A stretch of DNA of 64,000 nucleotides from Comamonas flocculans (GTDB lineage: Bacteria; Pseudomonadota; Gammaproteobacteria; Burkholderiales; Burkholderiaceae_C), in assembly GCF_007954405.1 (NCBI RefSeq), contig NZ_CP042344.1:1364001-1428000 (forward strand). The letters are read 5' to 3'. The position numbers were made by a program, and so were the translations under genes. Below the pieces are notes generated by a model. That model had not been told where the DNA came from. It did not search any database and saw only the letters and a list, made by a program, of their open reading frames with translations. Below are positions 39,693 to 47,493 of the stretch, in pieces (the stretch's first letter is position 1; each line of letters opens with the position of its first letter).

Positions 39693-40556
39693 TCAGCGCC
39701 GCGCGAACAGGCCTTGCGGGCGCACCATGAGCACCACGATCAGGAAGGCGAACGCGATCGCGTTGCGGTCCAGAAACTGGCCGATGTAGATCGTGCCGAA
39801 GGCCTCGACCACGCCCAGCACCAGACTGGCCGCGAGCGTGCCCGGCACCGAACCCAGGCCGCCGAGCACGATGATGGCCAGCGCCTTGTACGAGGGCACG
39901 CTGCCCATCGTCGGCTCGACCAGGTTGTTGAGCAGCGCCACCCATACGCCGGCGAAACCCGCGAGCGCCGAGCCGACGAAGAAATTGATGTCGCGCACCT
40001 GGCGCAGCGAGATGCCGAAGGACTCGGCCATCTGCGGGTCGGTCACCGTCGCCTGGCAGGCCACGCCGATGCGCGTGCGCGACTGCAGCCAGGCGAGCAC
40101 GCCGATGATCAGCACCGTGCCCACCATCATCCAGATCTCGATCCGGCTGAGCTGCAGCCCACCGCCCAGCGCCACCTGGCCCTGCATCTGCGGCGTGGCA
40201 AAGGACAGGCCCTGAGCGCCGAAGGCGATACGAAACGCCTCCTCGGAGGCGATGTACAGGCCGATCGAGGCGATCAGCGCGACGAAGGGCGGCTGGCTCA
40301 GCAGCGGCTGGTAGGCCAGGCGGTACATCAGCACCCCCGCCAGGCCCGCGATCAGCGCCGCGCCGACGAAGGCCAGCGCCAGGCTGCCGCTGGCGTTGGT
40401 GATCAAGACGCCGGCGTAGGCGCCCAGCGTGAACAGCGAGGCGTGCGCGACGTGCAGGATGCGCAGCAGGCCATACACCAGGGTCAGGCCCAGGGCGATC
40501 ATCGCGTAGATGCTGCCCTGTACCAGCCCCTGGACGACAAGTTCGACATACAGCAT
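39693..40556 (-). CDS. ABC transporter permease, LivH type (hut-associated)
   Basis: A 287-residue permease of the LivH branch. VQGSIYAMIALGLTLVYGLLRILHVAHAS at the N-terminus and CQATVTDPQMAESFGISLRQVRDINFFVGSALAGFAG (EAA-like loop) are diagnostic, with IIVLGGLGSVPGTLAAS later. It belongs to the HAAT importer of the hut operon and lies 30 bp downstream of the binding protein gene. Confidence 0.94.
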   Translation of the reverse strand: MLYVELVVQGLVQGSIYAMIALGLTLVYGLLRILHVAHASLFTLGAYAGVLITNASGSLALAFVGAALIAGLAGVLMYRLAYQPLLSQPPFVALIASIGLYIASEEAFRIAFGAQGLSFATPQMQGQVALGGGLQLSRIEIWMMVGTVLIIGVLAWLQSRTRIGVACQATVTDPQMAESFGISLRQVRDINFFVGSALAGFAGVWVALLNNLVEPTMGSVPSYKALAIIVLGGLGSVPGTLAASLVLGVVEAFGTIYIGQFLDRNAIAFAFLIVVLMVRPQGLFARR

Positions 40557-40586
40557 GGTCTGCCGGCGCCTTTCGCGTCGCGCTGC

Positions 40587-41744
40587 TTACTTGGCCTTGG
40601 TCGGCGGGGCCAGCAGCACCGGGTCGTGGATCACGCTGTGGCGGTGGAAGGCCTTGTCCTTGACGATCTGCACCTGCAGGTCTTTCTGCACCTCGTGCAG
40701 GTCATTGAACGAGAGCTTGCCGATCGGCGTGTCGTAGCTGCCCGCGGCGATCGCGTCGCGCAGCGCGGCGCCGCCCTTGCCACCGGTCTTCTTCAGCCCT
40801 TCGATCGCCACCTGCGTGGCGGTGTAGCTGGACGCGGCCACCATGTCCGCGCCCACGCCGGTGGCCTTGCGGTAGTCGGTCAGGAAGGTCTGCGTCACGG
40901 GCGAGTCGGAGTCACGGTCCAGCGAGGTGGTCACCAGCGTGCCTTCGGACGCGGGGCCGGCGATCTCGATGAACTTCTCCGAGTCGTAGCCCTCCTGGCC
41001 GATGATGGGCACGGTGATGCCGGCGGCGCGCAGCTGACTGACCAGCGGGCCGGCATTGAAGTAGTAGCCCGAGGCGTAGATGACCTCGGGATTGTCCGCC
41101 TTGACCTTGCTCACCAGCGGGCCGAACTGGCGGTCGGCCATGCCGTATTCGTACTCGTTGATCACGTTCAGGCCGAGCTTCTTGGCACCGTCCTTGAAGC
41201 CCGCGGCCAGCGACTGGCCGAAGTCGTTCTTCACGGTGATCAAGGCCACGTTCTTCTTGCCCAGCTCCTGCACCAGCTTGGCGCCGCCGCGGCCCTGCAC
41301 CTCGCCCATGGCGGAGACGCGGAACATGTAGTCGCCCGCCAGCGTCACGTCCGGGTGGATGGAGTAGGCGACGACGTAGGGTACCTGCGCCTTCTGGAAG
41401 ATGGACGCGGCCGCACGCGTGGAGCCCGAGTAGGAGCCGGAAACGCCCACCACCACCTTGTCCTTCTCGATCATCTTGGTCACCGCCGGCACGGCCTCCT
41501 TGGCCGAAGCCTGGTCGTCATAGACCACGAGTTCGAGCTTCTGGCCGGCCACGCCGCCGCCGGCGTTGGCCTCGGCCACCGCGAGCTTCGCGCCTTCGAG
41601 CGCCGACTTGCCGTCGGCCGCGGCAAAGCCGGTGGACGGCACGTTGAAGCCGATCTTGATGTCGGCCCAGGCCGCGCCCGCGGGCAGGGCAAAGGCCAGC
41701 GCTGCAACCAGCAGCTTGGGAGCAAAGGGGGACAGGGACTTCAT
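40587..41744 (-). CDS. Periplasmic amino-acid-type binding protein (hut-associated importer)
   Basis: A 385-residue solute-binding protein of the LivK/Peripla_BP_6 fold. A signal peptide ends AAWA (residue ~27), mature DIKIGFNVPSTGFAA. SGSYSGSTRAAASIFQKAQVP and GQEGYDSEKFIEIAGPASEG are characteristic fold elements. As the first gene of the hut operon it should deliver histidine or urocanate to the four downstream transporter genes; affinity cannot be read from sequence. A good Shine-Dalgarno AAGGAGAA lies before ATG 41744, and a HutC-type operator lies ~90 bp upstream. Confidence 0.92.
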   Translation of the reverse strand: MKSLSPFAPKLLVAALAFALPAGAAWADIKIGFNVPSTGFAAADGKSALEGAKLAVAEANAGGGVAGQKLELVVYDDQASAKEAVPAVTKMIEKDKVVVGVSGSYSGSTRAAASIFQKAQVPYVVAYSIHPDVTLAGDYMFRVSAMGEVQGRGGAKLVQELGKKNVALITVKNDFGQSLAAGFKDGAKKLGLNVINEYEYGMADRQFGPLVSKVKADNPEVIYASGYYFNAGPLVSQLRAAGITVPIIGQEGYDSEKFIEIAGPASEGTLVTTSLDRDSDSPVTQTFLTDYRKATGVGADMVAASSYTATQVAIEGLKKTGGKGGAALRDAIAAGSYDTPIGKLSFNDLHEVQKDLQVQIVKDKAFHRHSVIHDPVLLAPPTKAK

Positions 41745-41831
41745 GAGCTTCTCCTTGGGGATGGACCTCTGGACGCGGGGCGCCGACTCGTTGTTTAATG
41801 CCTATACAAGGACCGCGTTTTCAACGCATGT

Positions 41832-41841
41832 TGTATATACA
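41832..41841. promoter_or_regulatory. HutC-type operator in the divergent hut promoter
   Basis: TGTATATACA is a perfect 10-bp palindrome inside an AT-rich divergent spacer and fits the HutC/GntR consensus GT-n-TA-n-AC. A half-site TATACAAG lies about 30 bp away (41803-41810). It is positioned to control both the importer-hutU-hutDH-hutI operon (minus) and hutC-hutG (plus), presumably relieved by urocanate. Confidence 0.75.
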
Positions 41842-41916
41842 TCTCGCGAAAAACGAATTTAGATGCCAAACTGGTCGCTGTCAACACCGGCCGCGCCAAA
41901 TTACGGGTTTACCCTG

Positions 41917-42654
41917 ATGAATTTTCCGACCACCTCGCCCGACGCCGCTCCTCGTCCCAAGCGGGCCCCGGCCTTCCAGGTGATCAAGGAGCACGTGCTG
42001 CGCCAGATCCACGAAGGCCGCTGGCGCGAGGGCGACGCCATCCCGGGCGAAGAGGCGCTGGCGCGCGAATTCGGTGTCTCGCGCATGACCGTGAACCGCG
42101 CGCTGCGCGAGCTCAGCAGCGAGCAGGTGCTCGAGCGCGTGCAGGGTTCGGGCACCTTCGTGGCGCAGCAGAAGTTCCTCGCCACGCTGGTGGAGCTGCG
42201 CAACATCGCCGACGAGATCGCCGCGCGCGGGCACCGGCATTCCAGCGAACTGCAGCTGCTGGAGCGCACCCGCGCCAGCGACGCGCTGGCGCACCGGCTG
42301 GGCCTGGCGGCGCGCGCCCCGGTGTTCCATTCGGTCATCGTGCATTTCGAAAACGGCCTGCCGCTGCAGGTGGAAGACCGCTGGGTCAACCCCCGGGTCG
42401 CGCCCGATTACCTGGCCCAGGACTTCACGCGCGGCACGCCCAATGCCTACCTGATGAAGGTGGCGCCACTGCAAGGCGTGGACTTCGAGATCGAGGCCGA
42501 CACCCCCACCGAGGCGGTGCGCCAGCTGCTGCGCATGCAGGCCCGCGAGTTCTGCCTGGTCCTGCGCCGCACCACCTATTCCATGGGCCAGGTGGCGTCG
42601 GTAGCGGCCATGTGGCACCCTGCCAAGCGTTACCGCTTCACCGGCCATATCTGA
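41917..42654 (+). CDS. hutC: Histidine utilization repressor HutC (GntR family)
   Basis: A 245-residue GntR/HutC-family repressor. The N-terminal winged helix spans [46 protein letters not shown] and the C-terminal UTRA ligand-binding domain includes [22 protein letters not shown]. It should repress hut genes until urocanate binds. The frame is open to an ATG at 41863, but those codons have an unusually low share of G/C at the third position, so I use ATG 41917, which gives the normal family length. hutG follows 46 bp later. Confidence 0.93.
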   Translation: MNFPTTSPDAAPRPKRAPAFQVIKEHVLRQIHEGRWREGDAIPGEEALAREFGVSRMTVNRALRELSSEQVLERVQGSGTFVAQQKFLATLVELRNIADEIAARGHRHSSELQLLERTRASDALAHRLGLAARAPVFHSVIVHFENGLPLQVEDRWVNPRVAPDYLAQDFTRGTPNAYLMKVAPLQGVDFEIEADTPTEAVRQLLRMQAREFCLVLRRTTYSMGQVASVAAMWHPAKRYRFTGHI

Positions 42655-42700
42655 GCCGGGCCGGGCGGCGCGGCGCTACCATCGCAGAGAAAGGAGCACC

Positions 42701-43636
42701 ATGACACCGCAAAACCCCTGGCAGGGCCGCGACGACTCGGGCGAGTCGGGCGACACCCGCCGCCTGCACCAGATCGTGCGCCGCGATGAGGACTACGGCC
42801 CGGACGATGCGGTGCTGGCCGGTTTTGCGAGCGACGCGGGCGTGGCGCGCAACCAGGGTCGCGCGGGCGCCCGCGAGGCGCCGCTGGTGGCGCGTCGGGC
42901 GCTTGCCAACCTGCCCGCGCATGCGCTGCATGCGTTCTGGGACGCGGGCGACGTGCTCTGCGAGGGCGACGCACTGGAAGCCGCGCAGAGCGCGCAGGCG
43001 CAGCGCGTGGAGCAGATCCTGGGCTGCGGCGCACGCCTCGTGGTGCTCGGCGGCGGCCACGAGACCGCCTGGGCCGACTACCAGGGCCTGCGCGAGCATC
43101 TGTACGGCAGCCAGGGGCCCGGCGGGCGGCTGCTGGTGCTGAACCTGGACGCGCATTTCGACCTGCGCACCAGCCGCCCCGGCAACTCGGGCACACCCTT
43201 TGACCAGATCCTGCAGAACGCCCGCGAACGCAGCCTGCCGGTGCGCTACGCCTGTCTGGGCATCTCGTTGCTGAGCAACACTCCGGCGCTGTACCAGCGC
43301 GCCAACGAGCTCGATGTGTACTGGCGCGAAGACACCGAGATGCAGGAGAGCCAGCTGGACGCGCGCCTGGCCGACATCGACCGCCTGCTCGCCGAAGCCG
43401 AGCACGTTTACCTGACCATAGACACCGACGTGCTGCCAGCCAGCGTGGCGCCCGGCGTCTCGGCCCCCGCGCCCTACGGCGTGCCGCTGTCCGTGGTTGA
43501 GGCCTGCCTGCAGCGCGTGAAGGCCAGCGGCAAGCTGCGCCTGGCCGACATTGCCGAGTTCAACCCGCAGTACGACATCGACGGCCACACCGCACGCGCC
43601 GTGGCTCGCCTGGCCTGGCAGCTGCTGCAACCCTGA
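42701..43636 (+). CDS. hutG: Formimidoylglutamase (arginase family)
   Basis: A 311-residue ureohydrolase-fold enzyme, hydrolysing N-formimino-L-glutamate to glutamate and formamide, last step of the HutG branch. Binuclear manganese ligands are seen in [17 protein letters not shown] (H), [12 protein letters not shown] (D-x-H-x-D) and [22 protein letters not shown] (D-x-D). A Shine-Dalgarno AAAGGAG precedes ATG 42701. The presence of this enzyme and absence of hutF suggests the direct route, not the deiminase/deformylase route. Confidence 0.95.
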   Translation: MTPQNPWQGRDDSGESGDTRRLHQIVRRDEDYGPDDAVLAGFASDAGVARNQGRAGAREAPLVARRALANLPAHALHAFWDAGDVLCEGDALEAAQSAQAQRVEQILGCGARLVVLGGGHETAWADYQGLREHLYGSQGPGGRLLVLNLDAHFDLRTSRPGNSGTPFDQILQNARERSLPVRYACLGISLLSNTPALYQRANELDVYWREDTEMQESQLDARLADIDRLLAEAEHVYLTIDTDVLPASVAPGVSAPAPYGVPLSVVEACLQRVKASGKLRLADIAEFNPQYDIDGHTARAVARLAWQLLQP

Positions 43637-43642
43637 GCACCA

Positions 43643-43795
43643 AGGCAACGCTGAAAAAACCCTTCGCGCGTCGCGCATCCCGCCCTGCGGCGTTGCAAAT
43701 CCTCGCAATGGCTTGAGCTGTTGCTGCGGTTCGCACCTTGCAGCCCATCCCCAGTCTGGGCGCGCACCATCGCGGGGACTTTTTCAGCGTTGCCT
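43643..43795. mobile_element. MITE-like element with 16-bp perfect terminal inverted repeats
   Basis: AGGCAACGCTGAAAAA opens at 43643 and its exact complement TTTTTCAGCGTTGCCT closes at 43795, giving a 153-bp element with no coding frame. It is flanked on both sides by CA. It sits between the hutG stop and the gltS start, forming most of the gltS leader. I do not recognise the parent transposon. Confidence 0.7.
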
Positions 43796-43813
43796 CAACC
43801 CGAGGAGAGTCCG

Positions 43814-44992
43814 ATGGAATTCAATGCCGTCTCCACGCTGTGCATCGCGGTGGCGATGTACCTGATGGGCGATCAGCTGGTCAAGCGCATTGGCGTGCTC
43901 AACCGCTTCTGCATCCCGGCGCCGGTGGTCGGCGGGCTGATCTTCGCCATCGCCGTCACGCTGCTCAAGAGCAGCGGCGCGCTGAGCGTCGTGCTCGACA
44001 CCTCGCTGCAATCGCTCTTCATGGTGACCTTCTTTACCACCATCGGCCTGGGCGCGAGCTTCAGGCTCATCAAGCTCGGCGGCAAGCTGCTGGTGGTCTA
44101 CTGGATCATGTGCGGCGTGCTGGCGCTGGGGCAGAACGTGATCGGCGTGACGCTGGCCGAACTGATGGGCATCCACCCCCTGATCGGCGTGATGGCCGGC
44201 GCAGTGTCGATGGAGGGCGGCCACGGCGCCGCCGCTGCCTATGGACAAACCATCGAATCTCTGGGCGTGCCATCGGCCGTGACCATAGGCCTTGCGGCCG
44301 CCACCTTCGGGCTCGTGGCCGGGGGCCTCGCGGGCGGGCCGGTGGCGCAGTACCTGATCCGCAAGTTCGACCTCAAGCCCGACGCCGAGGAAGCCGAGGA
44401 ATTCACCCAGGCGGAACGGCAGGAGGTGGGCTTTCACTCCTTCATGGTGCAGGTGTTCCTGATCACCATCTGCATGGCCGTCGGCGTGGCGCTGGGCGAC
44501 CTGTTCTCGCGCCTGACGGGCTTCGTGCTGCCCGGCTACGTCGGGGCCATGTTCACCGCCGTGGTGCTGCGCAACCTGATCGACCGCGTGCGTCCGCAGG
44601 CCGTCAACATGCACGAGATCAACCTGATCGGCGACGTCGCGCTGGCGGTGTTCCTGTCGATGGCGCTGATGAGCATCAAGCTCTGGGAGCTGGCCGAGCT
44701 GGCGCTGCCGCTCGTCGTCATCGTCGCGGCGCAGGTGGTCTTCATCGTGCTGCTGGCCTTCTTCGTGATGTTCCGCCTGCTGGGACGCAACTACGACGCC
44801 GCGGTGATGGTCTCGGGCTTCCTCGGCCACGGCCTGGGCGCCACGCCCAACGCCATGGCCAACATGGCCGCTATCACCGAACGCTTCGGCCCCTCGCGCA
44901 AGGCCTTCCTGATCGTGCCGATTGCCGGCGCCTTCCTGATCGACGTGTTCGGCATGCCGATCATCATCACGACGATCAACATGTTCAAGTAG
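43814..44992 (+). CDS. gltS: Sodium/glutamate symporter
   Basis: A 392-residue transporter of the GltS family, importing glutamate with Na+. About ten hydrophobic segments in two inverted halves are visible, with AGAVSMEGGHGAAAAYG in the first half and GFLGHGLGATPNAMANMAA in the second, the hairpin motifs of the family. ATG 43814 is preceded by a Shine-Dalgarno GAGGAG. It follows hutG, whose product is glutamate, so it may extend the same nutritional role. The MITE at 43643-43795 is the leader. Confidence 0.95.
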   Translation: MEFNAVSTLCIAVAMYLMGDQLVKRIGVLNRFCIPAPVVGGLIFAIAVTLLKSSGALSVVLDTSLQSLFMVTFFTTIGLGASFRLIKLGGKLLVVYWIMCGVLALGQNVIGVTLAELMGIHPLIGVMAGAVSMEGGHGAAAAYGQTIESLGVPSAVTIGLAAATFGLVAGGLAGGPVAQYLIRKFDLKPDAEEAEEFTQAERQEVGFHSFMVQVFLITICMAVGVALGDLFSRLTGFVLPGYVGAMFTAVVLRNLIDRVRPQAVNMHEINLIGDVALAVFLSMALMSIKLWELAELALPLVVIVAAQVVFIVLLAFFVMFRLLGRNYDAAVMVSGFLGHGLGATPNAMANMAAITERFGPSRKAFLIVPIAGAFLIDVFGMPIIITTINMFK

Positions 44993-45022
44993 GCGCTCGC
45001 TCCACCTGGACTGCGAGCAATC

Positions 45023-45883
45023 TCAAGGCTCCGACAGCGCGCGTGTTCCACGGCACTTGGGGTAGGTGCTGCAACCCCAAAACATCTCACCCGCGTGCTC
45101 ACCCCGCCTGGACACGCGTTTGACCATGGGGCTGCTGCAACGGGGGCATGGCGGCACGCTGGGCGTGGCCGCCGACGTCGCAGCCGGTTGATCTTGCGTG
45201 CGATCACCAAGTGTCGGCAGCGCGGCATCGATCATCGCCTTGAGTTTGGGCCCGTCAATCAGTTCGATGTTGCAGCCCTTGACGAAAGCCAGGGCTTCGC
45301 TGGTAAACGCGCCAGAAGTGACCACGAAGCCTCCTGCTGCACCTTCTGCGGCCATCACGCCAAACAACTCGCGCGCGACCTGAACCGGAACCTTGAATGC
45401 CTTCCAGTGTTTGCACTGCACCAGAAAGGTTTCACGCCCTTTGACCAAACGCAAATCGACGCCGCCATCGGCGCCGCCGCCTCCCGTCTCGATGACGGTG
45501 TAGCCCCGCATGCGAAACGCTTCGCCGACAAGCAGCTCAAAATCCCTCCACGCCAAGGCGCGCAAGTTTGCACCGCCAGAATCGGCCGCCGCGCTCGCGA
45601 CCAGGCCTTGGCGTCTGCGCCTTTTGAGGGCCGACGCCAGAGCAGCCGCCAGGAAGATCAGGGGAACAAGGTATTGCCCCCAAAAGGCCAAGGCCCCGAG
45701 CAGATGAGCGGCAGCGGTGTTCCCGATCTGATTCATCGAAACCCCGACAGCCACCTGCCCCACGGCGAAGCGATGCAACAGTACATAAGCCAAGATCGCC
45801 AAAATCACGCCCACCCACCACGGCAGTACCGCTACCAAATCGAACAAGTCCTTAGCCGTGCTGCGCTTCCTCCGTTTTGCCAC
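45023..45883 (-). CDS. Membrane-anchored Mrr-type restriction endonuclease with C4 zinc finger
   Basis: A 286-residue protein starting at GTG 45883, chosen because GGAGG lies 7 bp upstream; the frame is open much further but the upstream residues are not conserved. Two hydrophobic segments (about 18-40 and 60-85) come first, then an Mrr/PD-(D/E)xK nuclease domain: LVGEAFRMRGY, the acidic GGADGGVDLRL, and QCKHWK, then FVVTSGAFTSEA. The C-terminus carries CPRCSSPM ... FWGCSTYPKC, the topoisomerase-type four-cysteine zinc finger. The target is unknown; Mrr enzymes act on modified DNA. It lies alone on the minus strand, 43 bp from the SDR stop. Confidence 0.88.
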   Translation of the reverse strand: MAKRRKRSTAKDLFDLVAVLPWWVGVILAILAYVLLHRFAVGQVAVGVSMNQIGNTAAAHLLGALAFWGQYLVPLIFLAAALASALKRRRRQGLVASAAADSGGANLRALAWRDFELLVGEAFRMRGYTVIETGGGGADGGVDLRLVKGRETFLVQCKHWKAFKVPVQVARELFGVMAAEGAAGGFVVTSGAFTSEALAFVKGCNIELIDGPKLKAMIDAALPTLGDRTQDQPAATSAATPSVPPCPRCSSPMVKRVSRRGEHAGEMFWGCSTYPKCRGTRALSEP

Positions 45884-45926
45884 TGCCCCACCTCCGTTCA
45901 GATACGCTTGGAACATCGCAACCGGT

Positions 45927-46751
45927 TCAGAACGTCCCCGGATACAGCCCGCCATCGAGCAGCAGGTTCTGCCCGTTGATGTAGCCTGCCAGCGGACTGC
46001 ACAGGAAGGCGCAGAACGCGCCGAATTCGCCTGGCGTGCCAAAGCGGCGCGCCGGGATCTGCGCAGTCTGGCTGCGGCGGATTTCTTCGAGCGTCTTGCC
46101 GGTTTTTTCGGCCGCCGCCACCAGCGTGGCATTGAGCCGGTCGGTGTCGAACTTGCCGGGCAGCAGGTTGTTCACCGTCACGCCGCGGGCCGCAATGCCC
46201 GAGCGCGCCAGCCCTGCGATGAAGCCGGTCAGGCCGCTCCTTGCGCCGTTGGACAGCGCAAGGACGTCGATCGGCGCCTTCACCGCGCTGGAGGTGATGT
46301 TCAGGACGCGCCCATAGCCGCGCGCCGCCATGCCATCCACCACCGCGCGGATGAGCTCGATCGGCGTGAGCATGTTGGCGTTGACGGCGCGCTGCCAGTC
46401 CTGCGCCGAAAAGCCGCGCCAGTCGCCCGTGGGCGGACCGCCGGCGTTGGTCAGCACGATGTCGAAATCCTTGCCCGGCCCACCGGGGGCGGACCACACC
46501 GCGTCCCGCCCCTCGGGCGTGGTGATGTCGCAGTCCACGGCGATGACTTCAGGGTGTTTTTGGTCTCTAGCCCTTGCCCATTCTGCGCCATAAGCTCTCA
46601 ATTCTGAAGCGGCTTGCATCAGCGGCACCTCGGTGCGCGCGTTGACCACGAGGTTCACGCCCTCGGCCACCAGCGCCTGCGCGCAGCCCCGTCCCAAACC
46701 CTTGCTGGCGCCGCAGACCAGTGCCCAGCGGCCGGCGATATCCAGATCCAT
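45927..46751 (-). CDS. Short-chain dehydrogenase/reductase (SDR)
   Basis: A 274-residue oxidoreductase. GASKGLGRG is the Rossmann cofactor loop, LTNAGGPPTGDW gives the NAG element, and NITSSAVKAP carries the catalytic serine. The usual YxxxK is shifted: LSNGARSGLTGF holds serine/asparagine where Tyr is expected, so catalysis is uncertain. C-terminus ends GYINGQNLLLDGG. A segment ELRAYGAEWARARDQKHPE is encoded by a worn interspersed repeat (46551-46620). ATG 46751 is chosen for its AGGGAG spacing of 7; 46757 is an alternative. Confidence 0.88.
   Translation of the reverse strand: MDLDIAGRWALVCGASKGLGRGCAQALVAEGVNLVVNARTEVPLMQAASELRAYGAEWARARDQKHPEVIAVDCDITTPEGRDAVWSAPGGPGKDFDIVLTNAGGPPTGDWRGFSAQDWQRAVNANMLTPIELIRAVVDGMAARGYGRVLNITSSAVKAPIDVLALSNGARSGLTGFIAGLARSGIAARGVTVNNLLPGKFDTDRLNATLVAAAEKTGKTLEEIRRSQTAQIPARRFGTPGEFGAFCAFLCSPLAGYINGQNLLLDGGLYPGTF
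46551..46620 (-). repeat. Diverged interspersed repeat inside the SDR gene
   Basis: On the minus strand the stretch reads GAGAGCTTATGGCGCAGAA then GGGCAAGGGCTAGAG and CCAAAAACACC, which I recognise as the GCGCTAGAG-nCCAAAAA arm of the same family of Comamonadaceae repeats. It is lower in GC than the rest of the gene and encodes a hydrophilic insert. Confidence 0.5.
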
Positions 46752-46940
46752 GCGCATGCTCCCTTGATGGTCGATGCGCCGATCATGCCGCCTGCGCCGC
46801 TGCGCTGCCAGACCGGGCCGCGCCGAGCGCGCCGCAGCGGGCAGACGGCGCGGGGCAAGACCGCGCGAAGGACCGCGCCGGGCACGCCGATTGCTGCCCG
46901 CCCTGCACCCTCGCGCTTGCAGACCCCAAGGAGATTGCCC

Positions 46941-47291
46941 ATGCATACCACCCCTTTGATCGCCGGCGTGTTGCTGCTCGCACTGGCGGGCTGCGCCGCG
47001 CCAAACGACGAGCAGGCACAAGGCAGCGCGCACACGAGCGAGCCGCTCGCCCAGCAGCAAGGCAGCAAGGCGCCGACGTTTCGCTGGCGCACCGTGGGCA
47101 ACGGCGCGCAGGCGGGCGAACTCGGCTACGGCTGGCAGTTCTTCAACGGGCCGGGCACGCCGCGCGCCGTGGCCATCAGCCCGCTGGGCGACTACTACTA
47201 CAGCCGCGGCGCCGGGCCGCACTGGATTGCCTGGGGGCCGCTTGCACGTTCGAGCAGCTGGCGCCAGCAGCACACCGGCCTCGCGCAGTGA
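46941..47291 (+). CDS. Small lipoprotein of the GDYYY family (paralogue 1)
   Basis: A 116-residue lipoprotein. Signal peptide with lipobox LAGC (cysteine 18). The C-terminal ~65 residues carry W-x2-V, GELGYGWQFF, VAISPLGDYYY and SRGAGPHWIAW. The gene at 55235 has the same pattern: GEIGHGWQYF, VVISPEGDYYY, GRGQGLRWIAS. I do not recognise the family. A Shine-Dalgarno AAGGAG precedes ATG 46941. It stands divergent from the SDR and just before a PhoQ/PhoP-like locus on the opposite strand. Possible roles (sensor ligand, envelope protein) are inference. Confidence 0.7.
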   Translation: MHTTPLIAGVLLLALAGCAAPNDEQAQGSAHTSEPLAQQQGSKAPTFRWRTVGNGAQAGELGYGWQFFNGPGTPRAVAISPLGDYYYSRGAGPHWIAWGPLARSSSWRQQHTGLAQ

Positions 47292-47443
47292 CGCAGTGAA
47301 TCGCGCCAGCTGAGGCTTGCGGCAAATCCGGCGCGCTGGCGCTCTCACGCCGCAAGGCTGCGCCGCTGCGTCCGAGCAAGCCATCCATGCCGGACAGCGA
47401 CGAAGCCGAAAACCCGGACCGATGCCTGCCAGCACCTGGGCCA

Positions 47444-47462
47444 GCGCCCGGCCACCGGGCGC
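47444..47462. repeat. Perfect 8-bp hairpin in the spacer between lipoprotein and kinase
   Basis: GCGCCCGG, loop CCA, CCGGGCGC. There is no T-tract. It lies in a 202-bp gene-free spacer (47292-47493) where both genes converge, and may help to terminate either transcript; nothing else is seen in the spacer. Confidence 0.45.
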
Positions 47463-47493
47463 GGGCTGACCAATTGCCTGCCGCCCGATCCGC

